Part shown: in pieces, positions 23,015 to 32,076 of the stretch
Layout: each line of letters begins with the position of its first letter
How positions within the stretch are numbered: position 1 is the stretch's first letter
Assembly (NCBI GenBank): GCA_028275105.1
Contig: JAQCNI010000002.1
Location: 1-46,497, forward strand
Length of the DNA: 46,497 nt
Reading direction: 5' to 3'
Source: Halorubrum sp.
GTDB taxonomy: Archaea; Halobacteriota; Halobacteria; Halobacteriales; Haloferacaceae
Notes under the pieces: model-generated
Seen by the model: only the letters and a program-made list of their open reading frames with translations
The model's database searches: none
Told to the model about the DNA's origin: nothing
Made by a program: the position numbers and the translations under genes

Positions 23015-25687
23015 ATGCCAACGAGAACAACTCGTCCGGACGTTACGGGGGTGTCCTGTGCCAACTGTTCGGCGACGATCGAGGACGCCCTCGACGACCT
23101 CGACGGGGTGGTCTCGGCGAACGCCAACTACGCGACCGACGAAGCCAGCGTCGAGTACGATCCCGACGCGGTGTCACTCGGAGAGATTTACGACGCGGTC
23201 GACGACGCGGGGTACGGTGCGGTCTCCGGGACCGTCACCGTCGCGATCACCGACATGTCCTGTGCGAACTGCGCGGAGGCCAACGCGGACGCGCTGGCGG
23301 AAACCCCGGGTGTGGTCGAGGCGGACGTGAACTACGCGACCGACGAGGCACAGGTCGTCTACAACCCTGCGGACGCCTCGATCGACGACCTCTACGACGC
23401 GATCGAGTCGGCGGGCTACTCGCCGGTTCGGGAGAGGGACCACGACGGGGCCGGCGGCGAGGGGGCCGGCGGGAGCACGAGCGAGGACGATTCCGGGCGG
23501 GACGCACGCGACGCGGCCCGCGAAGCCGAGACCCGCAAGCAGCTCCGCCTGACGCTGTTCGGGGCGGTCCTCTCCGCGCCGCTTCTCCTGTTCATGGCCG
23601 ACCACCTGCTGCTCGACGGGACGCTCTTCCCGGAGACCGTCTTCGACGTCCGGATCGGCTGGGTACAGTTCGCGCTCGCGACGCCCGTACAGGTCGCCCT
23701 CGGGCGTCCGTTCTACGCGAACTCCTACAAGGCGCTCGTGACGAACGGCCGTGCCAACATGGACGTGTTGATCGCGCTCGGCTCCACGACCGCGTACGGC
23801 TACTCGGTCGCGGTCCTCAGCGGGCTGATCGCCGGGAGTCTCTACTTCGACACGGCGGCGCTCATCCTCGTGTTCATCACCCTCGGCAACTACTTGGAGG
23901 CCCGCTCGAAGGGCCAGGCCGGCGAGGCGCTCCGAACGCTCCTCGAGATGGAGGCCGACACGGCCACGCTCGTCGACGACGACGGCACCGAGGCGGAGGT
24001 CCCGCTGGAGGACGTCGAGGTCGGCGACCGGATGAAGATCCGCCCCGGTGAGAGGGTCCCGACCGACGGCGTCGTCGTCGACGGGCAGAGCGCGGTCGAC
24101 GAGTCGATGGTGACCGGCGAGTCGGTGCCGGCCGAGAAGCGCGAGGGCGACGAAGTCGTCGGGTCGACGATCAACGAGAACGGCGTCCTCGTCGTCGAGG
24201 CGACGCGAGTCGGGGAGGACACGGCGCTTCAGGGGATCGTCCGGACGGTGAAGGAGGCACAGTCCCGTCAGCCCGACATCCAAAACCTCGCCGACCGCAT
24301 CTCCGCGTACTTCGTCCCGATCGTCATCGTGAACGCGCTGTTTTGGGGGCTCATCTGGTTCCTCTTCCCCGAGACCCTCGCCGGATTCGTCGACGGCCTC
24401 CCACTGTGGGGGCAGGTCGCCGGCGGGCCGGCCCCGGTCGGCGGGGGGGTCTCGGTGTTCGAGTTCGCGGTCGTCGTCTTCGCGTCGGCGGTGCTCATCG
24501 CCTGTCCCTGTGCGCTTGGGCTCGCGACGCCCGCGGCGACGATGGTCGGGACGACGATCGGCGCGCAAAACGGCGTCCTGTTCAAGGGCGGCGACGTCCT
24601 CGAACGCGCGAAGGACGTCGACACGGTCGTCTTCGACAAGACGGGGACGCTCACCGAGGGCGAGATGGAGCTGACCGACGTGGTCGCGTTCGACGGCGAC
24701 GGGAACCCGGTCACGGACGGGGGGGCCACGTCCGACCCGCGGTCCGACGGCGGGGGGCTGGCCGCCCGCGATCGCGTGACCGACGACGACGTGCTTCGTC
24801 CGGCGGCGGCCGCCGAGAGCGGCAGCAAACACCCGCTCGCGCGGGCCATCGTCGACGGCGCGGCCGACCGCGGGCTCGACGTCCCCGACGCCGAGGGGTT
24901 CGAGAACGTCCCCGGGCAGGGGGTCGAAGCGACCGTCGACGGCGACGTGGTGCTCGTCGGGAACCGAAAACTGCTCCGCGACCGCGGGATCGACCCGTCG
25001 CCAGCGGCGGGGACGATGGAACGACTCGAACGCGAGGGGAAGACCGCGATGCTCGTCGCCCGGATCCCGGCCGGCGACTCAGCCGGCAAACTCCTCGGCG
25101 TCGTCGCCGACGCCGACACGGTCAAGCCGAGCGCCGCGGATGCCGTTTCGGCCCTCCGCGATCGGGGCGTCGACGTGATGCTGATCACCGGCGACAACGC
25201 GCGGACCGCCCGCGCCGTCGCCGAACACGTCGGCATCGACCCCGAGAACGTCCGGGCGGAGGTACTCCCGGCGGACAAGTCCGACGCGGTTGAGGCCATC
25301 CAAGACGACGGGCGACGGGCGATGATGGTCGGTGACGGCGTCAACGACGCGCCGGCCCTGGCGGTCGCATACGTCGGGACCGCGATCGGGTCGGGAACGG
25401 ACGTGGCCATCGAGGCCGCCGACGTGACGCTGATGCGGGACGACCCGCTGGACGTGGTGAAGGCGATCCGGATCTCGGACGCGACGCTCCGGAAGATCAA
25501 ACAGAACCTCGGGTGGGCGCTCGGCTACAACACGTCGATGATCCCGCTCGCGTCGTTCGGACTCCTCCAGCCGGCTCTCGCCGCGGCGGCCATGGCGTTC
25601 TCGAGCGTCTCCGTGCTCGCCAACAGCCTCCTGTTCCGGCGATACACGCCGGATCACGACTACGAACTCCTCGGCCGGTTCCGGTAG
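23015..25687 (+). CDS. copA: Copper-translocating P1B-type ATPase
   Basis: An 890-residue heavy-metal ATPase. Two N-terminal HMA domains each carry CANC (C15-C18 and C83-C86). An acidic linker and membrane helices follow. The actuator domain has TGESVPAEK. The transport motif [11 protein letters not shown] marks Cu+/Ag+-type pumps. The phosphorylation site is [12 protein letters not shown], with the HP motif at SGSKHPLA, and the hinge is [14 protein letters not shown]. It exports cytosolic copper using ATP. The ATG at 23015 is chosen because the open frame upstream includes the tandem repeats and lacks HMA sequence. It lies downstream of the Lrp-TRASH regulator and has its own palindrome-marked promoter. 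Confidence 0.95.
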   Translation: MPTRTTRPDVTGVSCANCSATIEDALDDLDGVVSANANYATDEASVEYDPDAVSLGEIYDAVDDAGYGAVSGTVTVAITDMSCANCAEANADALAETPGVVEADVNYATDEAQVVYNPADASIDDLYDAIESAGYSPVRERDHDGAGGEGAGGSTSEDDSGRDARDAAREAETRKQLRLTLFGAVLSAPLLLFMADHLLLDGTLFPETVFDVRIGWVQFALATPVQVALGRPFYANSYKALVTNGRANMDVLIALGSTTAYGYSVAVLSGLIAGSLYFDTAALILVFITLGNYLEARSKGQAGEALRTLLEMEADTATLVDDDGTEAEVPLEDVEVGDRMKIRPGERVPTDGVVVDGQSAVDESMVTGESVPAEKREGDEVVGSTINENGVLVVEATRVGEDTALQGIVRTVKEAQSRQPDIQNLADRISAYFVPIVIVNALFWGLIWFLFPETLAGFVDGLPLWGQVAGGPAPVGGGVSVFEFAVVVFASAVLIACPCALGLATPAATMVGTTIGAQNGVLFKGGDVLERAKDVDTVVFDKTGTLTEGEMELTDVVAFDGDGNPVTDGGATSDPRSDGGGLAARDRVTDDDVLRPAAAAESGSKHPLARAIVDGAADRGLDVPDAEGFENVPGQGVEATVDGDVVLVGNRKLLRDRGIDPSPAAGTMERLEREGKTAMLVARIPAGDSAGKLLGVVADADTVKPSAADAVSALRDRGVDVMLITGDNARTARAVAEHVGIDPENVRAEVLPADKSDAVEAIQDDGRRAMMVGDGVNDAPALAVAYVGTAIGSGTDVAIEAADVTLMRDDPLDVVKAIRISDATLRKIKQNLGWALGYNTSMIPLASFGLLQPALAAAAMAFSSVSVLANSLLFRRYTPDHDYELLGRFR

Positions 25688-25748
25688 GGAGGGCGTCGGG
25701 TGGGGAGTTCGGATCGGGGTCGGACCCGGTCCGGTCCGGACCCGGTCG

Positions 25749-25831
25749 GATCCGAGCCGGTTCCGGGTCCGATCCGAGCCGGTTCCGGGTCCGATCCGAG
25801 CCAGCTTCGGGTCCGATCCGAGCCAGCTTCG
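25749..25831. repeat. 22-bp tandem repeat, almost 4 copies
   Basis: Copies start at 25749, 25771, 25793 and 25815 (partial). The first two are identical (GATCCGAGCCGGTTCCGGGTCC); the third and fourth share agcttc in place of ggttcc. It lies between the convergent 3' ends of copA and ffh. No spacers of CRISPR type are present. Confidence 0.85.
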
Positions 25832-25843
25832 TCGACCGCCGCC

Positions 25844-27238
25844 TCAGCCGAACGGACCCTTGCCGCCGCCCATCATTCCGCCGAGACCGCCGCCGTCGCC
25901 GCCCATCTTCTTCATCATCCGCTGCATGTCGCCGTCGCCCATCCCCTGGAACTGGTCGATGGTCCGCTCCATCATCGAGTGCTGTTCGAGCAGCTGGCGG
26001 ACGGTCTCCTCGTCGGTGCCGGAGCCGCGGGCGATCCGCTCGGTGCGCGACTGGCCGACGACCCGGGGGTTCTCCAACTCCGCGTCGGTCATCGAGTCCA
26101 TCACCCGCCCGAACTCCCGCATCCGGTCTTGGGTCATGTCCATCGCGTCATCGGGCAGGTCGTCCATCATGCCGCCCCCGAGCCCGGGGATCATGTCCAT
26201 CACCTGGTCGAGCGGCCCCATCCGGTTCATCGCCTCCATCTGTTTTTGCATGTCCTTGAGGGTGAAGTTCCCCTCCAGTAGCGACTCGGGGTCCCAGTCA
26301 TCGTCGTCCCCGCCGGTCTCCTGCATCGCGCGCTCGACGCGCTCGGAGAGCTGTTTGAGGTCCCCCATTCCGAGCAGCCGCGAGATGAACCCGGACGGCT
26401 CGAACCGCTCGACGTCCTGGACGGTCTCGCCGGTCCCGAGGAAGGCGATCGACGAGCCCGTCTCGTTGACCGCGGTCAGGGCCCCGCCACCCTTCGCGGT
26501 CCCGTCCAGCTTGGTGATCATGACGCCGTCGATGCCGATCGATTCCTCGAACTGGCGGGCCTGTCCTTTGGCCCCCTGGCCGATCGCGGCGTCGAGAACG
26601 AGCAGCGACCGGTCGGGATCGACCTCGCGTTCGATCTCCTCGATCTCGGCGATGAGATCGTCCTCAAGGGCGTGCCGTCCCGCCGTGTCGACGATCCGCA
26701 CGTCGGCGTCGGCGGTCGCTTCCATCCCCTCGCGGGCGATCTCGACGGGGTCGTCAGCGTCGGGATCGCCGTAGAAATCGACCTCCGCGCGCTCGGCCAT
26801 CTGTTCCGCCTGGTCGTACGCGCCGGGCCGGAAGGTGTCGGTCTGGATCACCGCCGGGCGGAGCCCCTTCTTCGAGAACCACCACGCCATCTTGGCGGCG
26901 CTCGTCGTCTTCCCCGACCCCTGGAGGCCCGCGAGCAGGACCGTCTGCGGTTCCAAGGGGATCGCCGTGGACTCGCCGACGAGGTTGACCAGTTCCTCGT
27001 AGACGATCTTGAGGACGTGGTCGCGGGCGGTCGTCCCCCCGGGGGGTTCCTCCTCCAACGCCCGCTCCTCTATCGCGTCCGACAGCTCCATCACGAGGGA
27101 GACGTCGACGTCGGCGGAGAGCAGCGACCGCTGGATCTCCTTGACGATCGCCTCGACGTCGTCCTCGTCGAGTCGCGTCTTCCCCTGGAGCCGGTCGAGG
27201 CTGCTCCGCAGGGACGTCCCGAGGTCGTCGAGTACCAT
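25844..27238 (-). CDS. ffh: Signal recognition particle protein SRP54
   Basis: A 464-residue protein with all SRP GTPase domains. The N domain spans about 1-90. The G domain has the P-loop [31 protein letters not shown] and [10 protein letters not shown]. The M domain follows from about 300 ([14 protein letters not shown], then helices binding 7S RNA and signal sequences) and ends in a Met/Gly-rich [10 protein letters not shown] tail. It guides ribosomes making membrane or secreted proteins to SecY via FtsY. A TATA-like element near 27261-27273 suggests its own leaderless promoter. The pantoate kinase gene lies 60 bases upstream on the same strand. Confidence 0.97.
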   Translation of the reverse strand: MVLDDLGTSLRSSLDRLQGKTRLDEDDVEAIVKEIQRSLLSADVDVSLVMELSDAIEERALEEEPPGGTTARDHVLKIVYEELVNLVGESTAIPLEPQTVLLAGLQGSGKTTSAAKMAWWFSKKGLRPAVIQTDTFRPGAYDQAEQMAERAEVDFYGDPDADDPVEIAREGMEATADADVRIVDTAGRHALEDDLIAEIEEIEREVDPDRSLLVLDAAIGQGAKGQARQFEESIGIDGVMITKLDGTAKGGGALTAVNETGSSIAFLGTGETVQDVERFEPSGFISRLLGMGDLKQLSERVERAMQETGGDDDDWDPESLLEGNFTLKDMQKQMEAMNRMGPLDQVMDMIPGLGGGMMDDLPDDAMDMTQDRMREFGRVMDSMTDAELENPRVVGQSRTERIARGSGTDEETVRQLLEQHSMMERTIDQFQGMGDGDMQRMMKKMGGDGGGLGGMMGGGKGPFG

Positions 27239-27298
27239 TTGCCGGAGGTAGGCGGGCCACGCGGTAAAGGCTTTGTTCGTCGTCGTGACCGGCGGCCC

Positions 27299-28195
27299 TC
27301 ACTCCCGCGCGTCGACTCCGTCCCCGAGGAGGCGCGCCCCGGCCGGATCGATCCGACAGGCCTCGGGGTCGTACCCGGCGTCCGACAATCCCGTTCCGGG
27401 CGCGAAAACGGTCCGACCGAGCATCGCCATGGCGGCCCCGGTCGCCGCGTCGGATCCATCCGCCTCGACTGCCGCTATCGCCTCGGCGACCTCGGGCACG
27501 AGCAGGCCGGCACGGTCAGCGAACCCGCGGGCGGCGTCCATCAAGGTCGGAAGACGGGGGTCCGCTCGAAGCCGGTCCAACGCCGGATCCCCGGCCGCCG
27601 AGAGCGCGTCGATGTCGCCGGCGAGGACGTCCTCCGTCGACAGTTCGCCGAAGGTCACGTACTCCACGCGGGCGCGTGCGGCTATCCCGTCGAGTTCGCC
27701 GTGCCCCGGCGCGCCGGGTGCCAGCCGGATCGGGACGCCGCCGCGTACCTGCGCGACGACGTCGCCCAGTCCGGTCCCGCGCTCCACCTCGGCCACGTGG
27801 GCGAGCCGGACGAGTTCGTTCTCCGAGCGTCCACGATCCGCGGCGACGTTGGCGGCGAGGGCGGTTCCGAGCGCCGCGGCCCCGGACACGCCGAAGCCCG
27901 CGCCGACCGGGAGGGGCGTCTCGACGCTGACCCGCGCCCGGACGTCGAGGGCGTCGAGGACGTCCGCGACCGCGCCGATCGTCGTCCGGTCCCCGTTGAG
28001 CGTGAGCGAGGAGAGTGTCGATCCCGCCGTGTCGCTCCGGGCGTTCGGGACCGGGTCGACCGTAACCTCGACGCCGTCCGTGAGCGCGAGGCCGGCCCCC
28101 CGAGAGCCGGCGGCCACCGGACGGTCGGCCGGACACGCACTGAAGAAGGCCGTCACGTGGCCCGGAACGAACGCCGTCGCCCGTCCGCCGTTCAT
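27299..28195 (-). CDS. Pantoate kinase (GHMP family)
   Basis: A 298-residue GHMP-superfamily kinase that fits the archaeal pantoate kinase family, which phosphorylates pantoate to 4-phosphopantoate in archaeal CoA synthesis. The N-terminal ATAFVPGHVTAFFSACPA replaces the usual GHMP motif 1. Motif 2 is PLPVGAGFGVSGAAALGTALA, the ATP-binding glycine/serine loop. The start at 28195 (MNGGRAT) is supported by a TATA-like ccgattaacc at 28217-28226 upstream. The longer frame upstream overlaps the divergent PAP2 gene. The partner phosphopantothenate synthetase is not in the window. Confidence 0.85.
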   Translation of the reverse strand: MNGGRATAFVPGHVTAFFSACPADRPVAAGSRGAGLALTDGVEVTVDPVPNARSDTAGSTLSSLTLNGDRTTIGAVADVLDALDVRARVSVETPLPVGAGFGVSGAAALGTALAANVAADRGRSENELVRLAHVAEVERGTGLGDVVAQVRGGVPIRLAPGAPGHGELDGIAARARVEYVTFGELSTEDVLAGDIDALSAAGDPALDRLRADPRLPTLMDAARGFADRAGLLVPEVAEAIAAVEADGSDAATGAAMAMLGRTVFAPGTGLSDAGYDPEACRIDPAGARLLGDGVDARE

Positions 28196-28298
28196 ACCGC
28201 GCCGGACGCGACGGGACCGATTAACCGTTGTCATACGGGGCAGGGAGCGGCGGCGGACGGAAGCGTCATGCCTCCGGGGACGTACCTCCGAACGACCG

Positions 28299-29228
28299 AT
28301 GGTCTTCGTGGCGCTCGCGTCCCTACTCCTGGGACTCACCCTCGCCTGCTTCGTCGTCCTCGTCCCGCTCTGTATCGGACTCGACCGGGTTCGATCCCTA
28401 CTCGCGGACCGGGGTCAGTTCCGACGACGGCTCCGCGCCATCGCCCCGTACGTCGGCGGGTTGGCGCTCGTACTGCTGCTCAACAAGGGATTACTGGTCC
28501 GGATCGAGGCGTTCTCGCGGCGGTACGGCGTCACGGCCGCGGAGTGGATCTATCGGATCGAGGGGGACTTCGTGGCAACCGTTCAGGCGCTCCTCCCCGA
28601 CTGGGGGCTCTACTACTTCGGACCGGCGTACGTGCTCGGGTACGTCGTGTTGCTCACCTTCCCGTTCGTAGCGTATCTGTTCGCGGCATCCTCCCGGCCG
28701 TTGAAGACGCTCGTGGCGGCGTACACCGTCAACTACGCCGTAGCCATCGTCTGTTACGCGACGGTGATCGCGTACGGCCCGCGGAACTACCACCGGATCC
28801 CGGGAGCCGATCCGGACGCGGCGCGCGTCGAGGAGCCACTGCTCGACTCCTTTCGGGAGGTGACACAGCTCACGGCGCGGGTGAACGTCGAGACGAACGT
28901 ATTCCCGTCGTTACACGCCGCACTGTCGGTAACGGTGCTCCTCGTCGCCGTCTCGACCCACGAGGAGTTCCCGCGGTGGACGCCCGTCGCGGCGGCGCTA
29001 ACGGCCAGCATCCTCGTGTCGACGATGTACCTCGGGACCCACTGGGCGACGGACGTCGTCGCCGGCGTGGCGCTCGCGGTCGGGAGCGTCGCCGTCGCCG
29101 GCAGAATCGTCGACCGATTCGACGGTGGCGCGAGTGCGACCGGGGCAGCCGGCGGCGGGGCGGAGGCGGTCGGGGCGACCGACGGCCAGTCGGCGGATGG
29201 CGGGTCCGACGAGCCGAGCGCGTGGTAG
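28299..29228 (+). CDS. PAP2/AUR1-like membrane phosphatase family protein
   Basis: A 309-residue protein with about six membrane helices and PAP2-superfamily catalytic motifs in the second half. Motif 2 is NVFPSLHAALSVT (PSLH, as in the inositol-phosphorylceramide-synthase-like subgroup rather than PSGH). Motif 3 is STMYLGTHWATDVVAGVA, with the catalytic His and Asp. Such enzymes hydrolyse or transfer lipid phosphates at the membrane; isoprenoid or phospholipid head-group metabolism is likely, the exact substrate unknown. The C-terminal 50 residues are Gly/Ala-rich low complexity. The ATG at 28299 starts directly before the first helix (MVFVALASLLLG). Divergent from pantoate kinase. Confidence 0.85.
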   Translation: MVFVALASLLLGLTLACFVVLVPLCIGLDRVRSLLADRGQFRRRLRAIAPYVGGLALVLLLNKGLLVRIEAFSRRYGVTAAEWIYRIEGDFVATVQALLPDWGLYYFGPAYVLGYVVLLTFPFVAYLFAASSRPLKTLVAAYTVNYAVAIVCYATVIAYGPRNYHRIPGADPDAARVEEPLLDSFREVTQLTARVNVETNVFPSLHAALSVTVLLVAVSTHEEFPRWTPVAAALTASILVSTMYLGTHWATDVVAGVALAVGSVAVAGRIVDRFDGGASATGAAGGGAEAVGATDGQSADGGSDEPSAW

Positions 29229-29292
29229 TCGAGGGTTCGGGTTCGTTCCCCATGGGTGGTGGGCCCGACGCTCGACCCTGACGGTGTTCCCA

Positions 29293-29322
29293 GGAGAATA
29301 GTCCCGGGCGGATTCGAACCGC
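29293..29322. repeat. Duplicated 3' end of tRNA-Gln (att-like scar)
   Basis: Thirty bases here are identical to 29390-29419, which is the 3' part of the tRNA-Gln gene (T-arm half, acceptor strand and trailing sequence). The two copies are 97 bases apart in direct orientation. This is what site-specific integration at a tRNA 3' end leaves behind. The 67 bases between them contain a second T-arm-like gggttcgaaccc and an inverted repeat gaagac/gtcttc. Confidence 0.75.
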
Positions 29323-29368
29323 GAAGACTCGAATCCTCTCGTCTTCTGGGTTCGAACCCTCGTTGCGA

Positions 29369-29398
29369 CTATTCGTCCTCACTTCGTTCGGAGAATAG
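29369..29398 (-). terminator. Hairpin at the 3' end of tRNA-Gln, GAACGAAGTGA loop, copy 2
   Basis: On the minus strand CTATTC-TCC, loop gaacgaagtga, GGA, one bulged base, GAATAG. It begins at the last bases of the tRNA and would form in the trailer, so it may mark 3'-end processing or termination. Confidence 0.4.
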
Positions 29399-29468
29399 TC
29401 CCGGGCGGATTCGAACCGCCGTCGTGGGCTCCAAAGGCCCATATGATTGGCCACTACACCACGGGACT
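29396..29468 (-). tRNA. tRNA-Gln (anticodon TTG)
   Basis: The minus strand folds as a cloverleaf. The acceptor is AGTCCCG/CGGGACT with discriminator A. The D arm is GTGTAGTGGCCAATCAT and the anticodon stem-loop is TGGGC-CTTTGGA-GCCCA with TTG at 34-36. The T arm is GGCGG-TTCGAAT-CCGCC. No intron is seen and no CCA is encoded. A TATA-like acctactt lies about 30 bases upstream. The 3' part is duplicated at 29293-29322. Confidence 0.95.
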
Positions 29469-29565
29469 GCGAATACGAGTATCCACCCCGGACTCAAGTA
29501 GGTTACTTTCCGGACGACGCCGCCCGGGGCGGTCCCACGCGTCGCGACCGCGAGGACGGGGTCGG

Positions 29566-29574
29566 GATTTTTGT
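29566..29574 (+). promoter_or_regulatory. TATA-like box of the peroxiredoxin gene
   Basis: gatttttgt is centred 27 bases before the ATG at 29597, which supports that start over the ATG three bases later. Confidence 0.4.
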
Positions 29575-29596
29575 TCCGGCCGTTCGGACGGGAGGT

Positions 29597-30124
29597 ATGA
29601 TGAACGTCGGCGCCACGGCCCCCGACTTCGTCGCGCCGGCCGTCGCGGACGGAACGGGCGTGGAACTGGAGCTGTACCGGCTCGTGTCCGACCATCGCGC
29701 GGTCGTACTGGCGTTCGCGCCGGCGAACTTCGTCCCGACGTGTACGGCGACGTTCGCCGCGATCCGGGACGTCGGCTGGCACGATCGGCCGGGCGTGGCG
29801 GTCGTCGCGCTCACCGGCGACTCGCTGTTCTCCGGGTTCGCGTACGCCGACCGGTTCGACCTCCCCTTCCCGCTCGTCGCCGACTTCCACGGCGACGTCG
29901 CCGACTCCTACGGCCTGCTGGCGGAGTCGTGGGAGGGTCACGCGGAGATCCCCCGCCGCGCGACCGTCATCCTCGACGACGAGTGGACCGTCCGGTTCGC
30001 CGAGGCGACGCGGGACGCGCTCGACCGACCCGCCCCCGCGCCGGTGGAGAACGCGACGGCGACGCTCCGGGAACTGGGGGTCGACGTCGACCGTCCTCGG
30101 GTGAACTACGACGGACCATGGTGA
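29597..30124 (+). CDS. Peroxiredoxin (AhpC/TSA family)
   Basis: A 175-residue thioredoxin-fold protein. It starts NVGATAPDFVAP and has FAPANFVPTCTATFAAI with the peroxidatic Cys in a VPTCT motif (canonical FTPxCT). A second conserved part is VALTGDSLFSGFAYADRFDLPFPLVADFHGDVADSYG. The enzyme reduces peroxides through the Cys. No second cysteine is visible later in the chain, so it looks like a one-Cys type needing an external reductant. The gene stands alone between two tRNA genes of the opposite strand. An SD-like ggaggt touches the start codon. Confidence 0.9.
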   Translation: MMNVGATAPDFVAPAVADGTGVELELYRLVSDHRAVVLAFAPANFVPTCTATFAAIRDVGWHDRPGVAVVALTGDSLFSGFAYADRFDLPFPLVADFHGDVADSYGLLAESWEGHAEIPRRATVILDDEWTVRFAEATRDALDRPAPAPVENATATLRELGVDVDRPRVNYDGPW

Positions 30125-30235
30125 TCCCTGCGAGTCGGCGAGACGGCGACAAGCGGACGGTAGTGACGCCGGGACGGTCCTGCTCGCTTCGCGACGCGGG
30201 GTGGGTCTCTCCGAGTTCAGATCACTCTCGGTGGG

Positions 30236-30256
30236 TTCTCTCACTTCGTTCGAGAA
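30236..30256 (-). terminator. Hairpin 3' of tRNA-Gly, GAACGAAGTGA loop, copy 3
   Basis: On the minus strand TTCTC, loop gaacgaagtga, GAGAA, starting two bases after the tRNA discriminator. The loop is identical to that 3' of tRNA-Gln while the stem differs. Confidence 0.4.
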
Positions 30257-30257
30257 A

Positions 30258-30328
30258 TGCACCGGCCGAGATTTGAACTCGGGTTGCAACCATGGCAAGG
30301 TTGCGTGATACCACTACACTACCGGTGC
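30258..30328 (-). tRNA. tRNA-Gly (anticodon GCC)
   Basis: The minus strand folds as a cloverleaf. The acceptor is GCACCGG/CCGGTGC with discriminator A. The D arm is GTGTAGTGGTATCAC, the anticodon stem-loop is CAACC-TTGCCAT-GGTTG with GCC, and the T arm is CCGAG-TTCAAAT-CTCGG. No intron, no encoded CCA. A TATA-like gtttaagtgg lies about 35 bases upstream near 30360-30369. Confidence 0.95.
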
Positions 30329-30371
30329 GTGCTTCGCAACTCACGATCCGTCGGTGAACCACTTAAACCTG

Positions 30372-30713
30372 TCACATTCCCTCGCCGGAGAGCGAAACGG
30401 TCACCGATCCCGTCGACAGCGAGTAAAGGCTCATCTCCCGTCCCTTCTGTGAATACTTCGTCCCAACCGGCGCGAGAACGTCGGCGCTCTCCAGCCGGTC
30501 GAGGTGGTAGGTGACGGCCTGGATCGACACGTCCAGTTCCTCGGCGATGGCGGAGGCCGTCGCCGGCGACTCCCGAACCACGGCGACGACCTCCCGTGCC
30601 GTCCGCGAGGACAACACGTCGAGGAGGGCGTCGTCCTCATCCAGTGCGACCGTCCGGTGTCGTCGGTCGACCTCCTCGTCGATCCTGACCGGCGAGAGCT
30701 GTTCGACGGTCAT
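30372..30713 (-). CDS. Winged-helix DNA-binding protein (ArsR-like)
   Basis: A 113-residue protein of one winged-helix domain: VLSSRTAREVVAVVRESPATASAIAEELDVSIQAVTYHLDRLESADVLAPVGTKYSQKGREMSLYSL. The recognition helix (VSIQAVTYHLDRL) and the wing with KYSQKGREM match haloarchaeal ArsR-type regulators. No metal-binding cysteines occur, so it is not a classical metal sensor. It lies alone, between tRNA-Gly (same strand) and the CARF-like regulator (divergent). Target unknown. Confidence 0.8.
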   Translation of the reverse strand: MTVEQLSPVRIDEEVDRRHRTVALDEDDALLDVLSSRTAREVVAVVRESPATASAIAEELDVSIQAVTYHLDRLESADVLAPVGTKYSQKGREMSLYSLSTGSVTVSLSGEGM

Positions 30714-30924
30714 CGTCGGCGGGTCGGCGGTCGTCTCGGGCGTCCGACGGGCCGTCCGTCCCGTGTGGTTGGCCGTCTCGACGTACAGGTCCGTGATCTT
30801 CCGGGGAGTTGCATGAACGCTCCGAAACGAAGGGTGACGGGCGTTTAGCTATTACGACGACTGAAACGACAGTGACGTCAGTGAGATCACAATCATCAAT
30901 ATCGACACGGACGTTCCCCGAAAC

Positions 30925-31683
30925 ATGTCGGACATGGACGTGCCGAAACGAATCCACATCGCTCCCCTCGGCTACGAGAAGGACCGCATCGTCGAACCGG
31001 TCATCGAGGCCGCCGCCGACGAGGTGCTCCTCCTCGAACCGGATCCGGACGCGGCGGGCGTGGACCGGCCGTCGTACCACGAGTTGGTCCGCGAGCAGAT
31101 CCGGGAGGCGGGGATCGGGATCGAGACCGTCGAGTGTGACATATTCAACCTGTACAGTTCGCTCGGCACGATCGCCGAGCTGTCGAACCGGTTCCGGGAT
31201 CACAACGTCTACGTCAACCTCGCGTCGGGGTCGAAGGTAACCGCGATCGGCGGGATGATCGCCTGTATGGCGACCGGGGCTGCCCCGTACTACGTCCGGG
31301 CGGAGACGTACGCCGGTGGCGAGGAGCGACCCGTCGCGTCGGGAGCAAAACCCCCGGAGACCCTCCCAAAGTACCACATCGAGGAGCCGGAGGCACAACA
31401 CGTCGCGGTGCTCGACTACGTTGCCAACGGCCAGTCCATCACGAAACAGGACCTGATCGAGTACGGATTGGACGATCGGCTCCCGTTCATCGCCCGCTAC
31501 GACACCGAGGGGGTTCAAAATCCCATGCGGGGGTACTACCGCCGCCTCAACACGCGGATCGTCGAGCCGCTCCGGGACCGCGGGTTCATCGACGTCGAGG
31601 AGCACTCGAAGTACCAGTACGTGTCCGTCACCGAAAGTGGGGAGAACCACCGCCAAGCGTTCAGGTACCTGCTCCAGGAGTGA
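30925..31683 (+). CDS. HFX_2341/DUF6293 family regulator (CARF-like domain plus wHTH)
   Basis: A 252-residue protein. The N-terminal Rossmann-like domain starts RIHIAPLGYEKDRIVEPVIEAAADEVLLLEP and carries NVYVNLASGSKVTAIGGMIACMA. Both places match the ligand-binding loops of CARF-type domains. The C-terminal part (AQHVAVLDYVANGQSITKQDLIEYG... to RYLLQE) is a winged-helix domain. I recognise it as the HFX_2341 family, a haloarchaeal putative regulator. CARF domains bind cyclic oligonucleotides or related nucleotides; that this one does is inference. No CRISPR genes occur in the window. The gene precedes the ribosomal operon. Confidence 0.8.
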   Translation: MSDMDVPKRIHIAPLGYEKDRIVEPVIEAAADEVLLLEPDPDAAGVDRPSYHELVREQIREAGIGIETVECDIFNLYSSLGTIAELSNRFRDHNVYVNLASGSKVTAIGGMIACMATGAAPYYVRAETYAGGEERPVASGAKPPETLPKYHIEEPEAQHVAVLDYVANGQSITKQDLIEYGLDDRLPFIARYDTEGVQNPMRGYYRRLNTRIVEPLRDRGFIDVEEHSKYQYVSVTESGENHRQAFRYLLQE

Positions 31684-31828
31684 GGGACGGACCGCCGAAT
31701 CGATCGATGCCGGCGGGTATCACCGTCTCGCCCCGGACAACGCTTATGTCTCGCTCACCGTCGGGACCCCCGCGGGGTGGCCGGTGTTCTGGCTTCATCG
31801 GGCGCTCGGACTCTCGATACTGGACCTC

Positions 31829-31849
31829 GTCGCTCACTTCGTTCGCGAC
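31829..31849 (-). repeat. Short hairpin with GAACGAAGTGA loop, copy 4
   Basis: GTCGC, then on the minus strand the 11-base loop gaacgaagtga, GCGAC. Unlike copies 2 and 3 it does not follow a tRNA gene, so the motif is not tRNA-specific. Confidence 0.5.
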
Positions 31850-32067
31850 TCTCTCGCGCTCGGGTTCGCGCCCGTCGGGCGCTCACCGGCGCGCGCCACC
31901 GCGAAATGACTGGACTCCCGTTGGCCGTATTGACCGCAACCGGGCCGAGACGCGTCACCCGCCGGAGGTTACAGCGGAACCGGCCGAGACGGGTCGGCGA
32001 GAAAATACCCCTGGAATCCCCGTCGAGCGGCGTGTGAACGCGCCACAGCCCCGAAACGGGACCGCTA

Positions 32068-32076
32068 TGCTTTTAG
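32068..32076 (+). promoter_or_regulatory. TATA-like box of the ribosomal protein operon
   Basis: gcttttagg predicts transcription near 32098, upstream of the SPOUT gene ATG at 32113. No other strong promoter is visible before uL3. Confidence 0.4.

Noticed and set aside
27273..28298. Long plus-strand extension upstream of the PAP2 gene
   Set aside because: It is antisense to pantoate kinase and rich in Ser, Arg and Ala. Membrane-protein sequence begins only at 28299.
29256..29501. Plus-strand 81-residue frame across tRNA-Gln
   Set aside because: It runs antisense through a clear tRNA and both repeat copies. Its protein sequence is only a translation of tRNA parts.
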